Part shown: one piece after another, positions 16,548 to 24,250 of the stretch | Layout: each line of letters begins with the position of its first letter | Numbering within the stretch: the stretch's first letter is position 1 | Source of the DNA: Gemmatimonadota bacterium | GTDB taxonomy: Bacteria; JAAXHH01 | DNA length: 39,396 bases | Direction: 5' to 3' | NCBI GenBank assembly: GCA_009835325.1 | Contig: VXWP01000022.1 | Coordinates: 1 to 39,396, forward strand | The notes under the pieces: model-generated | The model's input: the letters and a program-made list of their open reading frames with translations, nothing else | Databases searched by the model: none | What the model was told of the DNA's origin: nothing | Position numbers and translations under genes: made by a program

Positions 16548-17663
16548 TCATGATCCGTCTATTACGGCCCGGTCGATCGTTTGCTGTTCGAGCAGTTCGG
16601 GAACGGGTTCCGCGCCAGCCCCAGGCGTATCGCTTAAAACCATCTGCGACGGACCCGACAGTTCCAGCGGCGGCGCGCTCAGGTCCCTTTCGTAGAATCG
16701 CGTACTCGGGAAGACATCCGACGGGTACATCATATTGGGCAGCGTCGCCAGCGCCATGCAGAACGACGCGCCGAGGGCCGATTCCAGCATGCCGCCCGTC
16801 CAGCAGGGGATCCCTTCCTCCTCGCAGACCCGGTTCGTTTCCAGCGCCAGGGTCAACCCGCCGACCCTTGCGGGCTTGATGTTGATCCAGCGGGCCGCGC
16901 CGATACGGATCGCCTTGCGGGCCTTCGCGGGGGACGTAATGCTCTCATCCAGGCAGACCGGCGTCTCTATCTGACGCTGCAGTTCGGCATGGTCGACCAG
17001 GTCGTCCCGCATCAGGGGTTGCTCGATCATGGCCAGGTTGTACCGGTCCAGTTTTCTGAACATTGGCAGGTCGTCCAGCGTGTAACCGCTGTTGCAGTCG
17101 ATATGGAAGACCGGGTCCGGAAAGGCCGAACGGACCGCGGCGATCATGTCGAGGTCCCATCCCCGGCTGTACTTCAGCTTGATCCGCTTGAATCCCGCCT
17201 TCACGGCCTGCTCGATGTTGCCCAGCAGCATGTCGATGCTGTCCTGCACACCGAAGTCGGCCCCGACGTCAATGACCGGCCCCTTGCCGCCGATCGTTTG
17301 CCAGAGCGGCTTGCCCTCCAGCCGGGCGTGCAGGTTCCACCAGGCCGCATCCAGGCCGCCCTTGGCGAAGAAGTTGCCGGCGACCCAGTCGCATGCCTCG
17401 TGAAGATCCCGGCCACTGTCGATCCGCTTGCCGACCAGCAGCGGTGCGAGGACGTCCCGGGTCACCGCGAAGACGCCGGCCGTGTATTCTGGGCTGTAGG
17501 TCGGCTTCGCGAGCGGGGTCGTCTCTCCCCAGCCCACGGCATCTCCTGCGTGCATCTTTACGAGGACGCTTTCGATGACGTCGTCGCTGCCGTAGGCCGT
17601 GCGCCACGGGTAGATCAGGGGCATGGCGACGTGATAGAGCTCGACCGCGTCGATGACGGGCAT
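16548..17663 (-). CDS. MenC-like enolase-superfamily enzyme (OSB synthase / N-acylamino acid racemase)
   Basis: A 371-residue muconate-lactonizing subgroup enolase-superfamily enzyme. All catalytic residues are seen: Lys162 and Lys164 in RIKLKY, metal ligands Asp189 (IDCNSGY), Glu214 (MIEQPL) and Asp239 (CLDESI), and Lys263 in NIKPARVGG. The sequence EGIPCWTGGMLESALGA is characteristic of the MenC type 2 / N-succinylamino acid racemase family. No other menaquinone gene is in the window, so racemisation of an N-acyl amino acid is as likely as o-succinylbenzoate synthesis. It starts 6 nt after the stop of the Tm-1-like gene, which implies cotranscription and a shared pathway. Confidence 0.88.
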   Translation of the reverse strand: MPVIDAVELYHVAMPLIYPWRTAYGSDDVIESVLVKMHAGDAVGWGETTPLAKPTYSPEYTAGVFAVTRDVLAPLLVGKRIDSGRDLHEACDWVAGNFFAKGGLDAAWWNLHARLEGKPLWQTIGGKGPVIDVGADFGVQDSIDMLLGNIEQAVKAGFKRIKLKYSRGWDLDMIAAVRSAFPDPVFHIDCNSGYTLDDLPMFRKLDRYNLAMIEQPLMRDDLVDHAELQRQIETPVCLDESITSPAKARKAIRIGAARWINIKPARVGGLTLALETNRVCEEEGIPCWTGGMLESALGASFCMALATLPNMMYPSDVFPSTRFYERDLSAPPLELSGPSQMVLSDTPGAGAEPVPELLEQQTIDRAVIDGS

Positions 17664-17669
17664 GGCGCC

Positions 17670-18881
17670 CTACCCCTTCAGATCGGAGAGAAGCCGTCCG
17701 GTGACCGCTTCCGCGAATGCCGGATCGTTGATGTTGCAGTCCAATTCCGTCACCGACACATCGGCGGATACGTTGGTCTTGATGGCGTTGTACAACGCCT
17801 GATCGGCCTCGGGCCACCAGAACTCGTTCCCCGGGCTGTCGAGGATGGACACGCCCTTCAGGGGCAGAAAGATGGACACCGGCCCGCTCGAAGCGTTGGC
17901 CTTCTCCGCAATGATCTGACCGAGGCGGGCGTTCTCCTCAACGTTGGTCCGCATCAGCGTGATGTTCGGATTCCACTTGTGCAGCCTGCGGTCGCGGTAT
18001 TGCTCCGGCACCGTGTCCGGCGCCCAGAAGTTCACCATGTCCAGGCAGCCCGGCACGATCACCTGGGGGATGCCCGCCCTGCCGGCCGCGTCCATGCGTT
18101 CGGGGCCAGCGGTCAGCACGCCACCGGCCAGTTCGTCGGCCCATTCCGTGGTGGTGATGTCGAGCACGCCCTCGATCAGGCCCTCGTCGATCAGGCCCTC
18201 CATGGTCCGTCCACCGGCACCGGTGCAGTGGAAGACGAGTACCTCATAGCCCGCTTCCTCCATGATGGCCCGGGCCTGGTCCACGGCCTCGGTGGTGTTG
18301 CCGAACATGCTGGCGGTTATGAGCGGCTTGTCTTCCGCCGCTTCCTGCACCTCGGTTTCCACCATGCCGGAGATCGCGCCCGCGGCATTGGCGAAGATCC
18401 TGCGGCTGATGCGGTTGATGCCGGCCACGTCCACGACGGAGGGGATCATCGACACGTCCTTGATCCCCACGTAATTGGTCGTGTCGCCCGCGGCCACCGT
18501 GGACACCATCACCTTGGGCACGCCCACGGGCAACGCCCGCATGGCGCTCGTCCCCACCGCGGTGCCGGCCGATCCGCCCATGCTGATGATCCCGTCGAAC
18601 ACGCCGGCTTCATACAGGCCCTGCACGATCTCCGCGACACCGGCCGCCATGGCATCGATGGCCTCGCCGCGGTCGCCTCGCTTCTTCAAGGCGTCGATCG
18701 TCGTACCGGCGGCTTCGGCAACCTGTTCCCGGGACACGTCCGCTTCGACGGATGAGTCGCCAATGACGCCCGTATCGATGATCAGCGTTCCGTGTCCTCG
18801 TCGTTCGATCTCGCTTTTAACGAAGGCGAATTCATCGCCCTTGGTATCCAGTGCGCCTACGATGGCAATGGTTTTTGGCAT
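17670..18881 (-). CDS. Tm-1-like ATP-binding domain protein (UPF0261)
   Basis: A 403-residue protein of the UPF0261/Tm-1-like family. It begins KTIAIVGALDTKGDEF, the family signature, followed by LIIDTGVIG, IISMGGSAGTAVGTSAM, MVSTVAAGDTTNYVG, ITASMFGNTTEAV, VFHCTGAGGRTMEGL, ITTTEWADEL and IVPGCLDMVNFW, covering both Rossmann-like domains. The family is named after the tomato Tm-1 resistance protein; the bacterial function is not settled, although ATP binding by the N-terminal domain is expected. The ATG at 18881 follows AAAGGGAT and matches the usual N-terminus; a longer frame to 19106 is rejected. It is the first gene of a likely operon with the MenC-like gene and perhaps coaA. Confidence 0.9.
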   Translation of the reverse strand: MPKTIAIVGALDTKGDEFAFVKSEIERRGHGTLIIDTGVIGDSSVEADVSREQVAEAAGTTIDALKKRGDRGEAIDAMAAGVAEIVQGLYEAGVFDGIISMGGSAGTAVGTSAMRALPVGVPKVMVSTVAAGDTTNYVGIKDVSMIPSVVDVAGINRISRRIFANAAGAISGMVETEVQEAAEDKPLITASMFGNTTEAVDQARAIMEEAGYEVLVFHCTGAGGRTMEGLIDEGLIEGVLDITTTEWADELAGGVLTAGPERMDAAGRAGIPQVIVPGCLDMVNFWAPDTVPEQYRDRRLHKWNPNITLMRTNVEENARLGQIIAEKANASSGPVSIFLPLKGVSILDSPGNEFWWPEADQALYNAIKTNVSADVSVTELDCNINDPAFAEAVTGRLLSDLKG

Positions 18882-18909
18882 GATGATCCCTTTTACGACT
18901 GCGCATTTT

Positions 18910-18915
18910 ATTATA
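18910..18915 (-). promoter_or_regulatory. Candidate -10 element of the Tm-1-like operon
   Basis: A perfect TATAAT lies on the minus strand at 18915-18910, 28 nt before the ATG at 18881, in an AT-rich stretch. No convincing -35 hexamer is found 16-18 nt upstream, so the promoter may need an activator. The remaining gap to 19078 shows nothing else. Confidence 0.3.
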
Positions 18916-19078
18916 CTTTCGATTGTATCTGGCGATGCTGTTCGAATCCTCAAGTTACCCACACCTAAATGCATTGTACACAGGTTTATACCGGAGGATA
19001 TCGAGCGATGCGCAGTGGCAAGTCCCTGCCGTGGGGGATATCTTGACGACCCATACCGATTGCGGTATACTCCACCGG

Positions 19079-19303
19079 ATGCTTCGACGAGTCCCTCCCT
19101 GCCCATCCTGCGGAGGACAACTGCGCCACGTCCGGGGCGCCCGGTTTAGCTGCACGTCCTGCCGGGAAGATTACGGCCTGTTCCGAAAACGCGCTCCGTA
19201 CACGGGCTTGCATTGCGTCCGGCTTCAGTCGCCCGCCCAGGTCAAACAGGCCGAGGAGGAGCAGTCGCCGGCCCAGGTCAAACAGGCCGAGGAGGAGCCG
19301 TAG
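19079..19303 (+). CDS. Zinc-ribbon miniprotein with duplicated C-terminal peptide
   Basis: A 74-residue predicted protein. It starts MLRRVPPCPSCGGQLRHV and continues RFSCTSCREDYG, giving two CxxC pairs 14-15 residues apart, the layout of a rubredoxin-like zinc ribbon. The C-terminus consists of two 12-residue copies of QSPAQVKQAEEE, encoded by two 36-bp direct repeats that run up to the stop codon. It is divergent from the Tm-1-like gene and ends 34 nt before the flippase-like gene, so cotranscription with the latter is possible. There is no strong Shine-Dalgarno sequence before the ATG at 19079; an upstream start at 18923 would put non-protein-like residues in front. The role is unknown. Confidence 0.55.
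   Translation: MLRRVPPCPSCGGQLRHVRGARFSCTSCREDYGLFRKRAPYTGLHCVRLQSPAQVKQAEEEQSPAQVKQAEEEP
19226..19297 (+). repeat. 36-bp tandem duplication at the 3' end of the zinc-ribbon gene
   Basis: Two adjacent copies (19226-19261 and 19262-19297) differ at one base. Each encodes QSPAQVKQAEEE; the stop codon follows one codon later. Confidence 0.95.
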
Positions 19304-19337
19304 CGGGAACCGGGCCTAACCGTTACCCGCGTTCAGA

Positions 19338-20360
19338 ATGAACCTGCTCAAGAAGGCCTGGGGATGGCTCCGGTGGCTTGTCGCGTTGGGCATCCTCGCC
19401 TACCTGATCTATCTCTACCGCGAACAGTACGTCGACTTCATCCGCCGCGAAATCGACTTCACCTTCCTGGGCATCGGCGTCGTGCTGGCCACGACGGCGA
19501 CCGTACTGGCCTTCTTCCGCTGGTACCTTCTCGCCCGGGGCCAGAAACTGGTGCTGGGATTCCGCGAGGCCGTCCGCCTGGGATTCGTCAGCAACCTGTT
19601 CAACTACCTCGCGCCCGGGACCGCGGGCGGCGACATCGTCCGTGCCGTGGGCATCGCGCGGCGCCAGAAGTCGAGGCGGACCGTCGCCGCGGCCACAGTG
19701 CTGCTCGACCGGTTGATCGGCATGCTGGCGCTGCTGATCGTCGGATCGGCGGCCGCGCTGCTGAACCAGGACCTCTGGCATCACCGGGAGATCATGGTCG
19801 CCGTCCTGGTCTTCTGGGGCGGCGCCCTGGCCGGACTGATCTGCGTGGCGGTTTCCCTCCGTTTTCGCCTGCTGAACTGGACCTTCTTCCAGCGGCTAAC
19901 CCGTCTTAAGTTCGTCGGACCGTTCTTCGCCGAACTGGCGGGCAGCCTGGAACTCTATCAGACGCGGCGCAGCGCGCTCACCGAAGCTTTGCTCATCGGC
20001 CTGGCCGGCCAGTTCTTCATGCTGTCGGCCTTCTATTGCTGCGCGATGGCGCTCCTGCCCGGTGCGGCCGCGCCGGACTACTGGGCCCACCTCATGCTGA
20101 TCCCCGCGGCCGAGATCATCGGCACCTTCGCGCCGGTACCGGGAGGCGTCGGCGCGCTGGAAGGCGCGGTCATCTATATCTACCACCTCGTCAGCACGAC
20201 CGCCGACGGATCGGTCCCGGGTACGGTCGCCCAGGCCACGGGACTGGCCGCCGCTCTGACGTACCGGATCGTGCGGGTCACTGTCGCCGCCGCAGGCGCG
20301 CTGTACTACATGGTTACGGATAGAAACTGGAAGGAAAGACTGGGGCTGGAAGAGGCCTGA
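19338..20360 (+). CDS. Flippase-like membrane protein (LPG synthase TM / UPF0104 family)
   Basis: A 340-residue integral membrane protein of the lysylphosphatidylglycerol-synthase transmembrane family (YbhN-like). Hydrophobic segments are visible near residues 12-26, 43-60, 125-145, 153-175, 215-240, 250-275 and 300-325. Conserved family features include RWYLLARGQKL, LFNYLAPGTAGGDIVRA (the family's Pro-Gly-x-x-Gly-Gly-Asp loop) and PVPGGVGALEGA. Relatives are thought to move or help move lipid-linked intermediates across the inner membrane; the cargo is unknown. No synthetase domain is fused, unlike MprF. The ATG at 19338 starts right before the first transmembrane helix. Confidence 0.88.
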   Translation: MNLLKKAWGWLRWLVALGILAYLIYLYREQYVDFIRREIDFTFLGIGVVLATTATVLAFFRWYLLARGQKLVLGFREAVRLGFVSNLFNYLAPGTAGGDIVRAVGIARRQKSRRTVAAATVLLDRLIGMLALLIVGSAAALLNQDLWHHREIMVAVLVFWGGALAGLICVAVSLRFRLLNWTFFQRLTRLKFVGPFFAELAGSLELYQTRRSALTEALLIGLAGQFFMLSAFYCCAMALLPGAAAPDYWAHLMLIPAAEIIGTFAPVPGGVGALEGAVIYIYHLVSTTADGSVPGTVAQATGLAAALTYRIVRVTVAAAGALYYMVTDRNWKERLGLEEA

Positions 20361-20371
20361 CCGGAGGAACT

Positions 20372-20403
20372 CTGGCGGGAATGGGCCCTGGCGGGAATGG
20401 GCC
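20372..20403. repeat. 16-bp tandem duplication after the flippase gene
   Basis: Two adjacent identical copies of CTGGCGGGAATGGGCC occupy 20372-20387 and 20388-20403, beginning 12 nt after the flippase stop codon. Confidence 0.9.
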
Positions 20404-20542
20404 CGGCCGGACCAGACCTGACCGTACGGGCACGGAGAAGGTGCCGGGCCTCCCCGGCGTATCCCCGCACCCGGTCAGGGCCTAACCCCGGGTACTTTAT
20501 TCCCCGGTGTCCGGCGGTTTTTGATAGGCTGGTTCACAACAT

Positions 20543-20561
20543 CGGGCGTTCCGGCCGCCCG
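20543..20561. terminator. Hairpin between convergent flippase and nrdJ genes
   Basis: CGGGCG and CGCCCG form a 6-bp GC stem with a 7-nt loop, followed on the plus strand by TTTCC. It lies 12 nt beyond the nrdJ stop. A second weak hairpin, CCGGTGTCCGG, at about 20505-20515 precedes TTTTT. Either could end transcription of the plus-strand genes; the T-tracts are short. Confidence 0.3.
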
Positions 20562-20572
20562 TTTCCACTATC

Positions 20573-23404
20573 TCACGAACAACCACTCGTCGATCCACAC
20601 TCACGGCACACGTAGCAGGAACCGTTGCGGGTCATCAGGCTGCCGCAGTCCGAACAGGACGGCGCGTCGGCCTGGGCAACGTAGACCTCGTGCTCCTGGT
20701 TTTCCTGCGCGGTCATGGTCTGGTCCATGGCGTTCGAGTGCATGGTGTTGTCCATGTCCTGGTCCGCCACGATCTCGGAATGGCTGTCCTCGGGCAGGAA
20801 CTTCACCGCGAGCCACCGGAAGATGTAATCGGTGATGGACTTGGCGATGGGCACGTCCTTGTTGCCCGTCATCCCGGCCGGCTCGAACCGCATGTGGCTG
20901 AACTTGCGGATCAGGCTCTCCAGGGGCACGCCGTACTGCAGCGACACGGAAATGGCCGTGGCGAAGGCGTCCATCATGCCGGATACGGTGCTGCCTTCCT
21001 TGGACATGCGCAGGAAGATCTCGCCCGGCTGGCCGTCTTCGAAGAGTCCGACGGTCAGGTAGCCTTCGTGGCCGGCGATGCTGAACTTGTGCGTGACCGC
21101 CTCGCGCTCGTCCGGCAGCCGGCGGCGAACGGGTTGGACCTCGGCGGCCTCTTCCTTCTCCGACGCCTTGGTACTGAGCGGCTGGGTGCGTTTCGACCCG
21201 TCGCGGTAGATGGCCAGGGCCTTGAGCCCCAGTTCCCCACCCTTCAAATAGACGTTCATGACGTCTTCGACCGTCGCCTCGTTGGGCAGGTTGACCGTCT
21301 TGGATATGGCGCCCGAAATGAAGGGCTGCGCCGCGGCCATCATCTTCACGTGGCCCATGTGGTGGATGGAACGGCTTCCGTTTTCGGTCCGGAACGCGCA
21401 GTCGAAGACCGGCAGGTGTTCCTGGAGCAGGTGGGGCGCGCCTTCGATGGTCCCGTGCTCGTCGATGTAATGGACGATCCGCTCGATCTGCGGCTTGGAG
21501 TAACCCAGCTTCTCCAGGGCGGAATAGACGGTGCGGTTCACGATCTTCATGGTCCCGCCGCCCACCAGGCGCTTGTACTTGACCAGGGCGATGTCGGGCT
21601 CGATGCCCGTCGTGTCGCAATCCATCATGAAGGCGATGGTCCCCGTGGGCGCGAGCACCGTGGCCTGGCTGTTCTTGTACCCGTGCATCTTGCCATTGGC
21701 GAGTGCGTTGTCCCACGCGGTGCGCGCGGCGTCCAGCAGGTTCTTGTCCACCATCTCCGCCTGGATGTCGTCCACGGCGTCCCGGTGCTTCTGCATCACC
21801 CGCAGCATGGGCTCGCTGTTGACGTCGTAGCCGGCGAAGGTGCCCAGGTACTCGGCGAGTTCCGAGGACCGGTAGTATCCCTGGCCGGTCATCAGCGCCG
21901 TGATGGCGCCGGCGAAGGCGCGGCCCCCGTCGCTGTCGTAGGGCAGGCCCATGGCCATGAGCAGCGCACCTAGATTGGCGTAGCCCAGTCCCAGTTGCCG
22001 GAAGGCGCGGGCGTTCTCGCCGATCTTCTCCGTGGGGTAGCTCGCGTTGTCGACGATGATGTCCTGTGCCATGATCATGATGTTGACCGTGTGGATGAAT
22101 CCCACCACGTCGAAGGTGCCTTCGTCGGTCAGGTACTTGAGCAGGTTGATCGAGGCCAGGTTGCACGCGCTGTTGTCCAGGTGCATGTACTCGGAACAGG
22201 GATTGCTCGCGTTGATGCGGTCCGTGTTGGCGCAGGTGTGCCAGTCGTTGATGGTCGTGTCGTATTGCATGCCCGGGTCGCCGCACTGCCACGCGGCTTC
22301 CGCGATCCAGGACATGACGTCCTTCGCCTTAAGGTTTTCCACCGGCTTCTTCTTCGTGACCGACTGCAGCGTCCATTCACCGTCATTCTCCACCGCGTCC
22401 AGGAAGTCGTCCGTCACCCGCACGGAGTTGTTGGCGTTCTGGAACTGGATGGAGCTCCACGCGTCGCCGTTCAGGGTCATGTCCCAGCCGGCGTCACCGA
22501 GGGCGTAGGCCTTGCGCTCCTCGTTCGCCTTGCACCAGATGAACTCCACGACATCCGGATGGTCGATGTCCAGGACGACCATCTTGGCCGCCCGCCGGGT
22601 CTTGCCGCCCGACTTTATGGATCCGGCCACCGAATCGGCCGCCCGCATGAAGGAGACCGGCCCGGAGGCCTGGCCGCCCGAGGAGAGGATTTCTTTGGAG
22701 GAACGGATCCGGGACAGATTCACCCCGGCGCCCGAACCGCCCTTGAAGATCATGCCTTCGACCTTGCACCACTCGAGGATGGACTCCATGGAGTCGTCGA
22801 CCGAAAGGATGAAGCACGCCGAGCACTGGGGCGTGTCCTCGACGCCCGCGTTGAACCACACCGGACTGTTGAACGTGGCCCGCTGATGGAGGATGATCTG
22901 CTTCAGTTCGTTCTGGAAGGCATCAGCGTCTTCCTCCGAGGCGAAGTAACCCTGCGCGCGCCCCCAGCCCGCGATCGTGTCCGCCACGCGGTTGATCATG
23001 TGCTTGACGCTGTTCTCGCGCTTCGGGGTGCCCAGGGGTCCGCGGAAGTACTTGGACACGACGACGTTGGTGGCCAGCTGCGACCAGTCGACCGGGATCT
23101 CCACGTCCTTCTGCTCGAAGACGACTTCGCCGCCGTCCCCGGCTATGGTGGCCGTCCGCTTCTCCCACTCCACGCCGTCGTAGGGATCATGGCCGGGATT
23201 GCTGTACAGCCGCTCGACGGAAAGTCCGCCGGATGCGGCAGGCACTTCGATGGGCGCGTCGTCAGGTGCGTCGACTGGCGCGTCGACTGAGGTCGCGTCA
23301 TCGACGGACACTTCGGCAGACCCTCCGGCCGCAGATTCCTCCGTCTCTTCCATCAGGAGATCGTGAGTTTCTTCCAGATTCAATTCTAGTTTGTCTTCAG
23401 CCAT
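20573..23404 (-). CDS. nrdJ: Vitamin B12-dependent (class II) ribonucleotide reductase
   Basis: A 943-residue adenosylcobalamin-dependent ribonucleoside reductase, which makes deoxynucleotides independent of oxygen. Family segments in order: FNSPVWFNAGV, QCSACFILSVDDSMESI, IFKGGSGAGVNLSRIR, SGGKTRRAAKMVVLDIDHPD, NPCSEYMHLDNSACNLASINL, TGTIAFMMDCDTTGIEPD and a C-terminal zinc-ribbon-like tail CSDCGSLM...CYVCRECG that carries the redox cysteines. No ATP-cone is visible at the N-terminus; instead the first 60 residues are acidic and low-complexity (VDAPVDAPDDAP), probably a disordered lead-in. The start at 23404 is the only ATG before that tail. nrdR lies upstream on the same strand, separated by a terminator-like hairpin. 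Confidence 0.96.
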   Translation of the reverse strand: MAEDKLELNLEETHDLLMEETEESAAGGSAEVSVDDATSVDAPVDAPDDAPIEVPAASGGLSVERLYSNPGHDPYDGVEWEKRTATIAGDGGEVVFEQKDVEIPVDWSQLATNVVVSKYFRGPLGTPKRENSVKHMINRVADTIAGWGRAQGYFASEEDADAFQNELKQIILHQRATFNSPVWFNAGVEDTPQCSACFILSVDDSMESILEWCKVEGMIFKGGSGAGVNLSRIRSSKEILSSGGQASGPVSFMRAADSVAGSIKSGGKTRRAAKMVVLDIDHPDVVEFIWCKANEERKAYALGDAGWDMTLNGDAWSSIQFQNANNSVRVTDDFLDAVENDGEWTLQSVTKKKPVENLKAKDVMSWIAEAAWQCGDPGMQYDTTINDWHTCANTDRINASNPCSEYMHLDNSACNLASINLLKYLTDEGTFDVVGFIHTVNIMIMAQDIIVDNASYPTEKIGENARAFRQLGLGYANLGALLMAMGLPYDSDGGRAFAGAITALMTGQGYYRSSELAEYLGTFAGYDVNSEPMLRVMQKHRDAVDDIQAEMVDKNLLDAARTAWDNALANGKMHGYKNSQATVLAPTGTIAFMMDCDTTGIEPDIALVKYKRLVGGGTMKIVNRTVYSALEKLGYSKPQIERIVHYIDEHGTIEGAPHLLQEHLPVFDCAFRTENGSRSIHHMGHVKMMAAAQPFISGAISKTVNLPNEATVEDVMNVYLKGGELGLKALAIYRDGSKRTQPLSTKASEKEEAAEVQPVRRRLPDEREAVTHKFSIAGHEGYLTVGLFEDGQPGEIFLRMSKEGSTVSGMMDAFATAISVSLQYGVPLESLIRKFSHMRFEPAGMTGNKDVPIAKSITDYIFRWLAVKFLPEDSHSEIVADQDMDNTMHSNAMDQTMTAQENQEHEVYVAQADAPSCSDCGSLMTRNGSCYVCRECGSTSGCS

Positions 23405-23475
23405 ACGTGCCCCCTAAAATCACCTACGTCGAATTGTAACGTCGAAATGATGTGGATATTATGTCAACAAAAATA

Positions 23476-23501
23476 CCTGGTCCTGCAAAACGCGGACCAG
23501 G
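23476..23501 (-). terminator. Terminator-like hairpin between nrdR and nrdJ
   Basis: On the minus strand CCTGGTCC and GGACCAGG form a perfect 8-bp stem with a 10-nt loop, directly followed by TATTTTTG. It starts 16 nt after the nrdR stop. A minus-strand TTGACA (23467-23462) follows just after and may belong to a separate nrdJ promoter, although no good -10 sits 16-18 nt from it. Confidence 0.6.
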
Positions 23502-23517
23502 CACCTAAATTTCTGAA

Positions 23518-24009
23518 TCAGCCCTGATCGGGCTGGTCCTTGACGACCGCAGCCAGCTCCTGCTTCTCCAGTTGTTCGAGCTCATCCGCGAACTCGCTCC
23601 TGTCCTTGAAATCCCGGTAGACCGACGCGAAACGCACGTAGGCCACTTCATCGATCTTTCGCAGTTCCCGGATGATGAATTCGCCGATCTTGTCGGAGGA
23701 GACCTCGCGTTCGCTCAGGTTGCTTACGTGGTACACGACACGGTCCACAAGCTCGTGAAGTTGATCTGCGGAAACCATGCGCTTCGTGCACGCCAGCTTC
23801 AGACCTCGCATGATCTTTCCGCGGTCGAAGACTTCCCGCCGGCCATCGGATTTCACCACCATCAGTTCTTCTTCTTCGATGGCTTCGTAGGTCGTGAATC
23901 GCTTGGTGCAGGACAGGCACTCGCGGCGGCGGCGGATCGTTCTACCGCTCTGGATGGTTCGGGAGTCTACAACGTGGCTGTTGAGCGTGCCACACGCAGG
24001 ACATCGCAT
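23518..24009 (-). CDS. nrdR: Transcriptional repressor NrdR
   Basis: A 163-residue NrdR, the zinc-ribbon/ATP-cone repressor of ribonucleotide reductase genes. The zinc ribbon is MRCPACGTLNSHVVDSR with CLSCTKRFTTYE (four Cys in two CxxC pairs, Arg-rich stretch RTIRRRRE between). The ATP-cone begins VVKSDGRREVFDRGKIMRGL and continues to VAYVRFASVYRDF, the canonical end. The protein senses the ATP/dATP state and binds paired NrdR boxes. The ATG at 24009 gives the standard N-terminus. It is placed upstream of nrdJ on the same strand, so autoregulation together with nrdJ is plausible. Confidence 0.97.
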   Translation of the reverse strand: MRCPACGTLNSHVVDSRTIQSGRTIRRRRECLSCTKRFTTYEAIEEEELMVVKSDGRREVFDRGKIMRGLKLACTKRMVSADQLHELVDRVVYHVSNLSEREVSSDKIGEFIIRELRKIDEVAYVRFASVYRDFKDRSEFADELEQLEKQELAAVVKDQPDQG

Positions 24010-24096
24010 CTGCGGCGGATCTCCGATTGTAATTGATTGATAATTTAAGAATTAAGAATCACTAGGTGTAGTGGTGCAAAGACACGTAGCAAACAA

Positions 24097-24120
24097 GATA
24101 TTGTATAGTATACTGTATAG
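24097..24120 (-). promoter_or_regulatory. 12-bp tandem repeat upstream of nrdR, possible operator
   Basis: The minus strand reads CTATACAGTATA followed immediately by CTATACAATATC, two 12-bp units with 10 identical positions. They lie 88-111 nt before the nrdR ATG in a strongly AT-rich island (about 24045-24180). Partial dyad symmetry (AGTATACT) and TATA-like hexamers suggest a promoter/operator. It does not match a standard NrdR box pair well. Confidence 0.35.
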
Positions 24121-24156
24121 CAAGTATGTTTTTGTAACTTTTTTTCTGACAAAACA

Positions 24157-24170
24157 CACACCAACGTGTG
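24157..24170 (-). terminator. Weak terminator-like hairpin after the permease genes
   Basis: On the minus strand CACAC-GTTG-GTGTG forms a 5-bp stem followed by TGTTTTG. A GC hairpin, CCCGC-AGG-GCGGG (plus-strand reading), lies at 24186-24198. Both follow the last permease stop (24251), so one may end that operon; the T-tracts are poor. Confidence 0.25.
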
Positions 24171-24250
24171 CAATATAGCGAGATTCCCGCAGGGCGGGGC
24201 TCTACGACATTTGTAATTTTTAATGCACCTGGAAGCGATATCGTACGAGC

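Noticed and set aside
16989-18755. Long plus-strand frame (588 codons) opposite the MenC-like and Tm-1-like genes
   Set aside because: It is a GC-driven antisense shadow with His/Arg/Gly/Asp-rich composition; the minus-strand genes show full family motifs.
18936-18950. tRNA T-loop-like GTTCGAATCC
   Set aside because: The flanking bases do not form a 5-bp T-stem, and no acceptor or anticodon arm can be built around it.
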